A DNA stretch of 41,551 nt, taken from assembly GCF_001700505.1 (NCBI RefSeq), contig NZ_MAPV01000070.1, positions 1 through 41,551 of the forward strand, read 5' to 3'. Within the stretch, counting starts at the first letter, position 1, and each line of letters starts with the position of its first letter. Both the position numbers and the translations under genes were made by a program. The notes beneath the pieces were generated by a model. That model made no database searches. It was given only the letters and a program-made list of their open reading frames with translations, and was not told the DNA's origin. Below are positions 1-6,667 of the stretch, piece after piece. Source of the DNA: Streptomyces mutomycini (lineage in GTDB: Bacteria > Actinomycetota > Actinomycetes > Streptomycetales > Streptomycetaceae).

Positions 1-49
1 CCGAGGGCCCTCCGTTCGTCGGAATCCTCGACGAACGGAGGGCCCTCGG
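1..49. repeat. 21-bp perfect inverted repeat at the very start of the window
   Basis: Bases 1-21 are the exact reverse complement of bases 29-49, with a 7-nt centre. The inner 10 bp of each arm (12-21 and 29-38) encode family-typical residues (PFVG and DER). The outer part of the left arm (1-11) replaces the expected G-T-G-V-A codons of the NADP-binding motif with E-G-P. The likely explanation is a fold-back artefact at a sequence end, seeded by the natural 10-bp repeat. Confidence 0.75.
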
Positions 50-416
50 CCACCGAGCCCCGAACTGGCTGCTCTTCGGCGAGCAGCGCAGTGCCACGGA
101 CTTCTACTACCGCGACGAACTCGACTCCCTGCGCCGCGACGGCACCCTGACCCGGCTGGACACCGCCTTCTCCCGCGACCAGCGCGCCAAGGTCTACGTC
201 CAGGACCGGATGCGGGAGCACGGCGCACAGCTCTGGTCCTGGCTCCAGGAGGGAGCCCACTTCTACGTCTGCGGCGACGCCTCCCGGATGGCGAAGGACG
301 TGGACCGGGCACTGCGGGACATCGCCGTGGCCCACGGCGGACTCCAGGAGGACGCCGCCGCCGCGTACGTCAAGCAGCTCGCGGCCGACAAGCGCTACGT
401 ACGCGACGTGTACTGA
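1..416 (+). CDS. C-terminal fragment of sulfite reductase-type flavoprotein (FAD/NADPH-binding, CysJ-like)
   Basis: The reading frame opens at base 3 and ends with TGA at 414-416, giving about 137 residues. It is the NADPH-binding C-terminal part of a ferredoxin-NADP reductase-like flavoprotein. Visible signatures are LDERRALGH, NWLLFGEQR..TDFYY, the Y-V-Q-D-R-M segment, F-Y-V-C-G-D-A and the terminal R-Y-V-R-D-V-Y. This family passes electrons from NADPH through FAD and FMN to a sulfite or nitrate reductase partner; in Streptomyces such proteins are often annotated as bifunctional nitrate/sulfite reductase flavoproteins. The N-terminal flavodoxin and FAD domains lie outside the window. Residues encoded by bases 3-11 (E-G-P) do not match the family's G-T-G-x-A-P-F motif and probably come from the fold-back artefact at 1-49. 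Confidence 0.85.
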   Translation, partial: EGPPFVGILDERRALGHRAPNWLLFGEQRSATDFYYRDELDSLRRDGTLTRLDTAFSRDQRAKVYVQDRMREHGAQLWSWLQEGAHFYVCGDASRMAKDVDRALRDIAVAHGGLQEDAAAAYVKQLAADKRYVRDVY

Positions 417-550
417 GCTCGGCTCCCCGCGACGGAGGCCGTGCACGCCGGGAGACACGCGGACTCGTGACCCTCGGCAGTCGGGCGGAGGCCGCGTGGA
501 GGCCGTCCGGCTCGCCCAGCGGCTCGTTCATCGGCGAAAGGGCCGGCTTC

Positions 551-568
551 CCGGCCTGTCGGGGCCGG
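551..568. terminator. Short GC hairpin between convergent genes
   Basis: CCGGCC (551-556) pairs with GGCCGG (563-568) around a 6-nt loop, directly beside the stop of the minus-strand small gene and downstream of the plus-strand reductase. It could end transcription in either direction, but the arms are short. Confidence 0.35.
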
Positions 569-742
569 TCACGCCGCCTCGGCGACACCGTCCTGCACCG
601 CGGATCCCCACTCGACCAGCAGCCGCTCGTACTTCTGGCGGGCCTCCAGTGAGCCCAGGCCGCAATCCACGAGCGCGCGGATCTCCGCGTTCAGCTCGGC
701 CAGTGAGCGTACAGGGGTCGGCTCGGCAGGTGGTCGGGGCAT
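569..742 (-). CDS. Small hypothetical protein, 57 aa
   Basis: ATG at 742 and TGA at 569-571 give 57 residues. The sequence starts MPRPPAEPTPVRSLAELN and runs through a charged amphipathic helical region (LEARQKYERLLVEW) to a short acidic and Ala-rich tail (VQDGVAEAA). There is no membrane segment or signal peptide and one cysteine. I do not recognise a domain, but composition, codon usage and helical pattern look like a genuine small actinobacterial protein rather than noise. It converges on the reductase fragment and is followed on the minus strand by uppP farther right. The function is unknown. Confidence 0.6.
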   Translation of the reverse strand: MPRPPAEPTPVRSLAELNAEIRALVDCGLGSLEARQKYERLLVEWGSAVQDGVAEAA

Positions 743-808
743 ACGCACAGTCTACGGGCGGGGGCTGACAACGGCGTCGACCGCGTCGTGGGCGAGGCCC
801 GAGGCGGG

Positions 809-835
809 CTGCGCGGGCACGGACCGTCCGCGCAG
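809..835. terminator. Hairpin downstream of uppP
   Basis: CTGCGCGG (809-816) is perfectly complementary to CCGCGCAG (828-835) with an 11-nt loop. It lies 160 nt beyond the uppP stop codon in its direction of transcription and upstream of the 57-aa gene. The 743-994 gap holds no other feature I can support. Confidence 0.4.
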
Positions 836-994
836 GGCGCCACCACCTGGAAAGGCGGTCGGGCCCTGCCCGTTCGCTGCTGTTCACAGCCCGGCCGGCG
901 AGGCGGGAGGCGAACCGTTCGCCTTGCCTCGAAGGGCCTCACGATTTCCCCGTTGCCCAGGTACGGCGCGGGTCAGCACCTCCCGCTGGGCCTG

Positions 995-1867
995 TCAGCC
1001 CGCCGACTCACCCGCGTGAGGGCTCAGCACACCCGCGCCGACCAGGATGAACAGCACGATGCCCAGGATCACGCGGTAGATGACGAACGGCATGAAGCTC
1101 TTCGTCGTGATGAACTTCATGAACCACGCGATGACCGCGTAGCCGACCACGAACGCGATGATCGTCGCGAAGATCGTGGGTCCCCATGAGACGTGTCCCT
1201 CGCCCGCGTCCTTCAGCTCGAACACGCCCGAGGCCAGCACCGCCGGAATCGCCAGAAGGAAGGAATAGCGGGCGGCCGCCTCACGCGTGTAGCCCATGAG
1301 CAGACCACCGCTGATCGTCGCGCCCGAGCGGGAGACGCCGGGGATCAGGGCCATGGCCTGGCAGAAGCCGAAGATCAGACCGTCCCTGACCCCCAGTTCC
1401 TTCAGCGACTTGCGCTCCTTGATCGCCCGGTGCTTGCCGCCGGTCTCGTCGCGCGCCGCGAGGCGGTCCGCGATGCCGAGGACGACACCCATGACGATCA
1501 GTGTCGTCGCGATCAGACGGAGGTCGCGGAAAGGCCCCTCGATCTGGTCCTTGAAGGTCACGCCCAGGACACCGATGGGAATCGAGCCGATGATGACCAG
1601 CCAGCCCATCTGGGCGTCGTGGTCGCTGCGCATCGCGGAGTTCGTCAGCGACCGGGCCCAGGCCGAGATGATCCGGGCGATGTCCTTGCGGAAGTAGATG
1701 AGGACCGCGGCCTCCGTGCCGATCTGGGTGATCGCGGTGAACGCGGCCCCCGGGTCGTGCCAGCCCGCGAAGGCGGCGGTCAGCCGCAGATGTGCGCTGG
1801 AGGAGATCGGCAGAAACTCGGTCAGTCCCTGAACAAGGCCCAGGACGAATGATTCGAACCAGCTCAT
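995..1867 (-). CDS. uppP: Undecaprenyl-diphosphatase (UppP/BacA)
   Basis: This integral membrane enzyme dephosphorylates undecaprenyl diphosphate so that the lipid carrier can be reused for peptidoglycan and other envelope polymers; overexpression in other bacteria gives bacitracin resistance. The 290-residue protein has the family's two diagnostic regions: the N-terminal LVQGLTEFLPISSSAHL (with the catalytic Glu) and PGVSRSGATISGGLLMG (with the catalytic Ser/Arg) near the middle. It has about eight hydrophobic helices. I chose the ATG at 1867, immediately before W-F-E-S-F, because the family starts there; an upstream in-frame ATG at 1900 would add 11 non-conserved residues. Length is normal for the family, and the gene appears to be a single transcription unit. 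Confidence 0.93.
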   Translation of the reverse strand: MSWFESFVLGLVQGLTEFLPISSSAHLRLTAAFAGWHDPGAAFTAITQIGTEAAVLIYFRKDIARIISAWARSLTNSAMRSDHDAQMGWLVIIGSIPIGVLGVTFKDQIEGPFRDLRLIATTLIVMGVVLGIADRLAARDETGGKHRAIKERKSLKELGVRDGLIFGFCQAMALIPGVSRSGATISGGLLMGYTREAAARYSFLLAIPAVLASGVFELKDAGEGHVSWGPTIFATIIAFVVGYAVIAWFMKFITTKSFMPFVIYRVILGIVLFILVGAGVLSPHAGESAG

Positions 1868-1902
1868 GGGGCTTAGGCCATCCCGGAGGTACTCATGCAA
1901 CG

Positions 1903-1927
1903 GCCGACGGACGCGAAGGCCGTCGGC
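1903..1927. promoter_or_regulatory. Hairpin in the uppP upstream region
   Basis: GCCGACGG (1903-1910) pairs with CCGTCGGC (1920-1927) around a 9-nt loop, 36 nt upstream of the uppP start. It may end transcription from the TVP38 gene or sit in the uppP leader. No T-run follows. Confidence 0.35.
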
Positions 1928-2038
1928 AACGTGCGGATGCGGTCAGAAAGGGGGACGGGACGCCACGGCCCCGGACATCCTCTGTCGGTTGCGGGCAGCG
2001 TATCGCCTGGAGGTGAACGGGCTCCCGCCTGCCCCTGG

Positions 2039-2809
2039 CTAGGCCGCGCCGCCGGCTTCCTGCCCGGGCCGTGCCACCTGCTCCAGTGACGCCGCGCCGG
2101 CTGTTCCGCCCAGCTTGTGCCGTTTGCGCCACGCCACCAGCGCGGCACCCCCGCCGGACAGCACGATGAAGCCCATCGCCGCCAGGAAGAGCGGCGACGT
2201 GGGTGAGGAGGCCGTGCTGCCGGCGATGACGTACGCCGCGGTGTTCGGGATCGAGCCGATCCCCGTGGCCAGCAGGAACGGCGGATAGCCCATGCGCGAC
2301 GTCGCCGCACAGTAGTTGGCGGCGGCGAACGGCACCCCGGGAAAGAGCCGCAGCGCGAGCATGGACCTGAACCCGTGCCGGCTCAGCAGTCCGTCCGCCG
2401 CCTTCAGGTACTTGCCGCGCAACAGCGTCCTGAGCGCGTCCTGTCCCAGCACCCTGCCGAGCAGGAAGGACACCCCGGCACCGAGGACCGTCCCGGCCAG
2501 CGCCGCCGCGAGACCGGCCTGCGCCCCGAACAGCGCACCGGCGGCCAGATTGAGCAGCGGGCGCGGAACGAAGGCCACGGTGCACACGCCGTACGCGAGC
2601 CCGAACAGCATCGCCGCTGCGGTGCCCGTGAGTTGAGGCGGCCAGCCGGAGGCCAGCAGCCGCTGTGGTTCGAAGAGCAGCATCGTGGTGGCGGCGGCCA
2701 GCAGGACCGCCACGAGCAGGGAGAACCGGGACCAGGGGGAGAGCAGCGCCCTCGTACAGCGCACTGCGAGGCCACCGGAGGGCCGTGTTGCGGGGACGGG
2801 GTCGAACAT
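2039..2809 (-). CDS. TVP38/TMEM64 (VTT/SNARE-associated) family membrane protein
   Basis: The 256-residue polytopic membrane protein has hydrophobic segments at about residues 28-45, 65-90, 93-120, 150-175, 190-205 and 212-230. It carries VTT-domain hallmarks: a RPLLNLAAGALFG segment, then GAGVSFLLGR, and a central R-L-F-P-G-V-P-F-A-A-A-N-Y motif. Members are thought to act in membrane homeostasis or phospholipid transport, although many bacterial members are uncharacterised. The tail is cytoplasmic and basic to polar. ATG at 2809 (M-F-D-P-V-P) is the most upstream start that precedes recognisable sequence. It lies 171 nt upstream of uppP on the same strand, with a possible hairpin between them, so co-transcription is uncertain. 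Confidence 0.85.
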   Translation of the reverse strand: MFDPVPATRPSGGLAVRCTRALLSPWSRFSLLVAVLLAAATTMLLFEPQRLLASGWPPQLTGTAAAMLFGLAYGVCTVAFVPRPLLNLAAGALFGAQAGLAAALAGTVLGAGVSFLLGRVLGQDALRTLLRGKYLKAADGLLSRHGFRSMLALRLFPGVPFAAANYCAATSRMGYPPFLLATGIGSIPNTAAYVIAGSTASSPTSPLFLAAMGFIVLSGGGAALVAWRKRHKLGGTAGAASLEQVARPGQEAGGAA

Positions 2810-2925
2810 CTGGGGAGCGTAACCGAAACGTGTGTGTGATCGTCGTAACGGGCGGGCGCTGTCCACTCCGGTACCGGCCCTCGAAGCTCGGGTGCCGAGC
2901 CCCGAGCTCCGAGGCACCGCACGCT

Positions 2926-3555
2926 TCACGGCAGGCGGGCCAGCAGATGCGCGTCGAGGAAGCCCCGGTCGGAGGCGGGGTCGTGGAGCAGCCGGGCGAA
3001 CGGTGTGAGTCCGGCCCCGGCGAGCAGTTCGGCGAACCGGTCCACCGGCCAGCTGTAGGCGGGCGCCACCTTGTGGTCGAAGCGGACCGGCTCGGCTCGG
3101 TCGGTCCCGAAGAAGGAGACCAGGAGCAGGCCGCCCGGTGCCAGGACGCGGACCTGCTCGGCGAGCAGCGCGCCCAGTTCCCCGGGCGGAGTGTGAATCA
3201 TCGAGTAGTGGGCCATCACGCCGCCGAGCGAGCCGTCCTCGACCGGCATGGCCTCCATCCGCGCCTCGTCGAACCGCAGAGCGGGGTGGGCCCGCCGGGC
3301 ATGGTCGATCATGGCGGGGGAGAGGTCGAGCCCGAAGGCGTCCAGCCCCAGGTCCTTCAGCATGGCCGTCAGATGTCCGGGCCCGCACCCGACGTCTGCC
3401 GTCCGGAGGTTCTCCGTTCCGCGCACCAGCTCGGCGAAGGTGGCGATCATGGAACGCGCGAACGGCTGCGTCTCCAGCCGGCCGGCGAACATCGACGCGT
3501 AGAGGTCGACCACCCCGTCGTAGGCCGTCCTTGTCACGTCCTGGTGTTCCACCAT
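2926..3555 (-). CDS. Class I SAM-dependent methyltransferase
   Basis: The 209-residue protein has a Rossmann-fold methyltransferase core: motif I D-V-G-C-G-P-G-H around residue 51, the acidic loop F-G-L-D-L-S-P, motif II region V-M-A-H-Y-S-M-I-H, and the post-motif V-L-A-P-G-G-L-L-L-V-S. It is of the small Methyltransf_11/25 type that acts on small molecules; the substrate cannot be read from sequence. ATG at 3555 (M-V-E-H-Q-D-V-T) fits the fold start. It lies 99 nt downstream of the antiporter on the same strand with no strong hairpin between, so it may be the last gene of the biosynthetic locus and an O- or N-methylating tailoring enzyme. It could equally be an unrelated housekeeping methyltransferase. 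Confidence 0.85.
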   Translation of the reverse strand: MVEHQDVTRTAYDGVVDLYASMFAGRLETQPFARSMIATFAELVRGTENLRTADVGCGPGHLTAMLKDLGLDAFGLDLSPAMIDHARRAHPALRFDEARMEAMPVEDGSLGGVMAHYSMIHTPPGELGALLAEQVRVLAPGGLLLVSFFGTDRAEPVRFDHKVAPAYSWPVDRFAELLAGAGLTPFARLLHDPASDRGFLDAHLLARLP

Positions 3556-3654
3556 GGGGAAGCCTGACCTCACAGTTTCTGTTTCATGGGTTTTCCCGCC
3601 CCTGTTCCACCGCCACCGCCGCAAGCAGTCGGCTCCGCTGCCCGGCGAGGGCAC

Positions 3655-4920
3655 TCACCCCGCCGCGATCTGTTCGCCCTGCCGGGGCGCCGGCGGCGCG
3701 TCCGCTCCGTGGCGGCGGTCGATCAGCGAGAGAAGCGGGCCGGTCATCGAGGTGGTGGCCACCGCCATCACCAGCAGCGCAAGATACAGGCCGGAGGTGA
3801 GCACCCCGGCGCTGTACCCGGCCTGGAGCAGGACGATCTCGGTGAGCCCCCGGGTGTTGAGCATGACGCCGACGCGAAGCGCCTCGGGGTGCCCCTCCCC
3901 GCCCAGGCGGGAGACGGCGTAACCGCCGCCGATCTTGGAAAGCACGGCCAGGACCGTCGCCAGGACCGTCACCAGCCAGGGGATGCCGCCCGAGCCCGTC
4001 CATATCGACAGCCCTGTGGCGATGAAGAAGACCGGAACCAGCCACAGACCCAGCGTGGACACCCAGCGGACCGGTGCGTCCCAGTGCGGGGCGCCGGGCG
4101 GGATCATCAGGCCCACCATGAACGCGCCGAATATCGCGGTGAGTCCCAGTGACTCCGCCGCGTACGCCGCCTGGAGCACGCAGCAGCCCAGGGCGACGGC
4201 CACCAGCCAGGGCCACCGGGCGCAGACGCGTCCGGCCTGAGAGGTCTTCAGCAGACGGCGGCCCAGGAATGCCGCCGGAGCTCCGGCCACCAGCACGATC
4301 GCAGCCGTCGAGATGCCACCCGAGCCGGGCTGGGCGATGGCGATCACCACGGCCAGCAGCAACCAGGCGACGGCGTCGACGAGCGCCGCCGAGGTCAGCG
4401 AGAGCCGCCCGGCACGGCTGGTGGTCAGGCCCCGGTCGGCGAGAATCCTCGCGAGCACGGGCACCGCCGAGACCGCCATGGTGGTCGCCAGCAGCAGCAC
4501 GAAGGCCATCGTGGGCGCGGTCCCCCGCAAGGAGGGCTGATCGCGGAGGACGAGCCAGCCGCCGAACGCCGCGCCGGCCACCAGGGAGGGCACAAGGGTG
4601 CCCAGCGCCGTCCAGCCGATGGCCCTGTCCCGCAGGCGGGCGGCGTCCAGGCGCAGTTCGTGGGCGACGCCCACGAGGAAGAGCACCAGCCCGGCGTGCC
4701 CCAGGTCGCGCAGCGGCTCCAGCACGTCGGCCGGTAACAGGACGGACTGCGCACCGGGCCACGCCCAGCCGAACACGGCCGGCCCGAGCAGCATGCCGAA
4801 CGCGATCTCGCCGACGACGCCGGGCTGCCCGATCCGGCGGGCGAGCCGGCGCCCCAGGAGTCCGACGGCCAGGAAGGCGCCGAGGGCGGCGATCGCGTGC
4901 GCTGCCACCAGAAGCGTCAC
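3655..4920 (-). CDS. CPA2-type cation/proton antiporter (KefB-like transmembrane domain)
   Basis: The 421-residue protein has about 12 predicted transmembrane segments and the Na+/H+ exchanger fold: an N-terminal G-Q-P-G-V-V-G-E-I-A-F-G-M-L-L-G-P motif, then a TMS-5 segment with V-D-A-V-A-W that keeps the ion-coupling Asp (D182) but has Val at the preceding Asn/Asp position. It ends without the TrkA-N regulatory domain of true KefB/KefC. Its ATG overlaps the upstream hydrolase stop by 4 nt (ATGA), so the two are translationally coupled. Residue 62 is encoded by TTA, the rare leucine codon that needs the developmentally controlled bldA tRNA. Within this locus it might counter ion or pH stress or take part in export, but a role in metabolite transport is only inferred from position. 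Confidence 0.85.
   Translation of the reverse strand: MTLLVAAHAIAALGAFLAVGLLGRRLARRIGQPGVVGEIAFGMLLGPAVFGWAWPGAQSVLLPADVLEPLRDLGHAGLVLFLVGVAHELRLDAARLRDRAIGWTALGTLVPSLVAGAAFGGWLVLRDQPSLRGTAPTMAFVLLLATTMAVSAVPVLARILADRGLTTSRAGRLSLTSAALVDAVAWLLLAVVIAIAQPGSGGISTAAIVLVAGAPAAFLGRRLLKTSQAGRVCARWPWLVAVALGCCVLQAAYAAESLGLTAIFGAFMVGLMIPPGAPHWDAPVRWVSTLGLWLVPVFFIATGLSIWTGSGGIPWLVTVLATVLAVLSKIGGGYAVSRLGGEGHPEALRVGVMLNTRGLTEIVLLQAGYSAGVLTSGLYLALLVMAVATTSMTGPLLSLIDRRHGADAPPAPRQGEQIAAG
4735..4737 (-). promoter_or_regulatory. Rare TTA leucine codon (bldA control point)
   Basis: The codon for Leu62 of the antiporter is TTA, in frame with the start at 4920. In Streptomyces TTA codons are read by the bldA tRNA, whose function is limited early in growth and which links many secondary-metabolism genes to development. 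By eye I found no TTA codon in the synthase, the oxygenase or the two hydrolases. Confidence 0.8.
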
Positions 4921-5738
4921 AGGCCCGCCGGTCCATCACCCGCCGCGCCGTCGCCCGCGCGGTCCGCCGCCGTCAGGAAGCCGACGACACGGCGGACCAC
5001 GGCGTCGTCGCGCAGCACCTTGGTGTGGCCCAGGTCCCGCACCCGCATGAGCTCGGCCTGCCCCCAGGCCGCCACCAGCGCCTCGCTGTCGGTGATCGGC
5101 GACTCCGGGTCGTTCTCGTCGTGGACGACGAGCAAGCGGCTGGTGAAGTCCTCCGCCGCGACGGCCGGTTCGATGGCCTCGAAGGAGATGCCGAGCCATT
5201 CCTCCGCACGGGAGCGGACCAGCCCGATGGCCTCGGGCGATACCTGCATCACCTCGCCGGAACGGCGCCAGAGGCTGGTGTAGCTGCTGATGGGGTTGAT
5301 GAAGACGGCCCGCTCAAGCGTGACCCCGCGCGTCATGGCGTAGGTCGTGGCCGCGGCGCCCATCGAGTGGGCGACGACGGCATGGAAGGGGCCGTACCGC
5401 TTGCCGGCCGCCTCGACCGCCCTGGCGAAGTGGATGACTGAGGACTCCGCTCCCTCCGACTCGCCGTGGCCCGGGAGATCGGCGACGACCACCGCGCAGC
5501 CCGCCCGGACGAGCGCGTCCGCCAGGACGGTCACGTGCCCGGCGTTGCCGGCCCAGCCGTGGACCAGCAGGATCCGCCGCTCGCCCTCACCCCACAGGTA
5601 GTGGACCACCTTGCCGCCGTCGACGACCTCGACCTCCTTGGCGGCCTGCTCCAGGATCGGCCGGGTGGCGTTCGGAGGCTGCGTCCGCATCGGCGTGAAG
5701 GCCAGCCGGCGCAGCTTCTCGGTGATGTCGGTGCTCAA
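4917..5738 (-). CDS. Alpha/beta hydrolase 1
   Basis: The 273-residue protein has an alpha/beta hydrolase fold: oxyanion-hole strand R-I-L-L-V-H-G-W, strand 4 V-V-V-A-D-L-P-G-H-G-E-S, nucleophile elbow A-H-S-M-G with Ser125 (the first Gly of G-x-S-x-G is Ala), acid region V-V-H-D-E-N-D (D207 or D210) and His238 in L-G-H-T-K-V-L. The triad is therefore complete. Esterase, thioesterase and amidase are all possible. It begins 12 nt after the stop of hydrolase 2 and overlaps the antiporter start by 4 nt, so the three form one operon. N-terminal layout and length resemble hydrolase 2, which suggests an old duplication. In the cluster it might edit thioesters or hydrolyse an amide or formamide in the product; that is inference. 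Confidence 0.85.
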   Translation of the reverse strand: MSTDITEKLRRLAFTPMRTQPPNATRPILEQAAKEVEVVDGGKVVHYLWGEGERRILLVHGWAGNAGHVTVLADALVRAGCAVVVADLPGHGESEGAESSVIHFARAVEAAGKRYGPFHAVVAHSMGAAATTYAMTRGVTLERAVFINPISSYTSLWRRSGEVMQVSPEAIGLVRSRAEEWLGISFEAIEPAVAAEDFTSRLLVVHDENDPESPITDSEALVAAWGQAELMRVRDLGHTKVLRDDAVVRRVVGFLTAADRAGDGAAGDGPAGL

Positions 5739-5750
5739 TTCGATCGCCCC

Positions 5751-6545
5751 TTACCTTGTTTCTTCCACGCTCCGCAGGTGCGCGGAGATGATCTTCCGGG
5801 TCTCGGATGATTCGACGATGCCGAAATGGTCGGCTCCCTCGATGAGTTCCACGCTCGAATTCGGCCAGTTCGCATGCAGTTCGCCGGCGTACGCCGGCGG
5901 AACGTGGTCATCGGCCGTGCCGTGGATGACCAGCCCGGGCACGCCGTTGGCCCGGGCGGCGGCAAGCGCCGAATACTCGTCCCACACCGCCGCACCGAAC
6001 CTTCCCTCGATTTCCCCGACGAGCCCCCGGACCCGGTCGTCGTCGAGGGCGTTCGCCTCGGCGAACCTCTCGACGAGAAACATCTTGGCGGGCGGGGAGG
6101 AGATCGAGACCACGGTCCGGGCGGACACCCCGGCGTGCCACGCGGTCAGGGCCCACAGGCCGCCCATGGAGTGGCCGACCACCGCGTGCAGTCCTGCCAG
6201 GCGGTCGTACAGGGCGCGCAGCAGGGCGCGGACCTCGCTGGGATCGCACGTGGTGGTGCCCAGCGCCTCCCCGTGCGACGGCACGTCGAACAGCACCACC
6301 CGGTAACCCTGGGCGAGGAGTTCCTCGGCGATGGCCACCATGCTGCCCAGATTGGTGTTCAGGCCGTGGACGAGAAGTACGGTCGGGCCGCTGCCGCTCT
6401 GGAAATACTTGTAGAAGCGGCCGTTCACCTTGAGGGTGTGCGAACGGCACCGATTGAGGAACGCCTTCGCGAACGGATCGTGCGGCAGCTTCACGACCGT
6501 GTAGAAGCGCTCCACGAGGTCGTCCACGGATTCGGTCCGGCTCAC
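5751..6545 (-). CDS. Alpha/beta hydrolase 2
   Basis: The 264-residue hydrolase has T-V-L-L-V-H-G-L-N (oxyanion region), the V-V-L-F-D-V-P-S-H-G-E-A strand, nucleophile elbow G-H-S-M-G-G with Ser126, an H-G-T-A-D-D-H-V-P-P acid loop (D212/D213) and G-A-D-H-F-G with His240. Start is GTG at 6545, preceded by GAGGAA at good spacing; this GTG overlaps the stop of an 11-codon leader frame. It follows an 18-bp hairpin that separates it from the oxygenase, so it probably has its own promoter or is reached only by read-through. The catalytic class (esterase, lipase, thioesterase, amidase) cannot be settled from sequence. Conserved M-S-R-T-E-S N terminus has no signal peptide, so it is cytoplasmic. Confidence 0.85.
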   Translation of the reverse strand: MSRTESVDDLVERFYTVVKLPHDPFAKAFLNRCRSHTLKVNGRFYKYFQSGSGPTVLLVHGLNTNLGSMVAIAEELLAQGYRVVLFDVPSHGEALGTTTCDPSEVRALLRALYDRLAGLHAVVGHSMGGLWALTAWHAGVSARTVVSISSPPAKMFLVERFAEANALDDDRVRGLVGEIEGRFGAAVWDEYSALAAARANGVPGLVIHGTADDHVPPAYAGELHANWPNSSVELIEGADHFGIVESSETRKIISAHLRSVEETR

Positions 6546-6577
6546 AGTGCGTTCCTCGATCGGTGTCGGTGGCTCAT
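6542..6577 (-). other. Possible 11-codon leader ORF coupled to hydrolase 2
   Basis: ATG at 6577 begins a frame encoding MSHRHRSRNAL and ends with TGA at 6542-6544, overlapping the hydrolase GTG start as GTGA. A purine-rich AGGAGGGG stretch lies upstream, at rather long spacing. It is His- and Arg-rich. It could couple translation or act as a leader peptide, or be chance. Confidence 0.3.
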
Positions 6578-6614
6578 TTCGACCGCTTCCCCTCCTGGCA
6601 GGCCCCAGGGCCTC

Positions 6615-6661
6615 TCGTCCGGATCAGGCCGGGCTCGCGTGATCCGGCCTGATCCGGACGA
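6615..6661. terminator. Strong hairpin after the synthase-oxygenase operon
   Basis: Bases 6615-6632 and 6644-6661 are perfect 18-bp inverted arms with an 11-nt loop. The hairpin begins 6 nt beyond the oxygenase stop codon in its transcription direction. No U-tract follows, which is common for Streptomyces terminators. It should end or attenuate transcription before hydrolase 2. Confidence 0.8.
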
Positions 6662-6667
6662 CGGACC

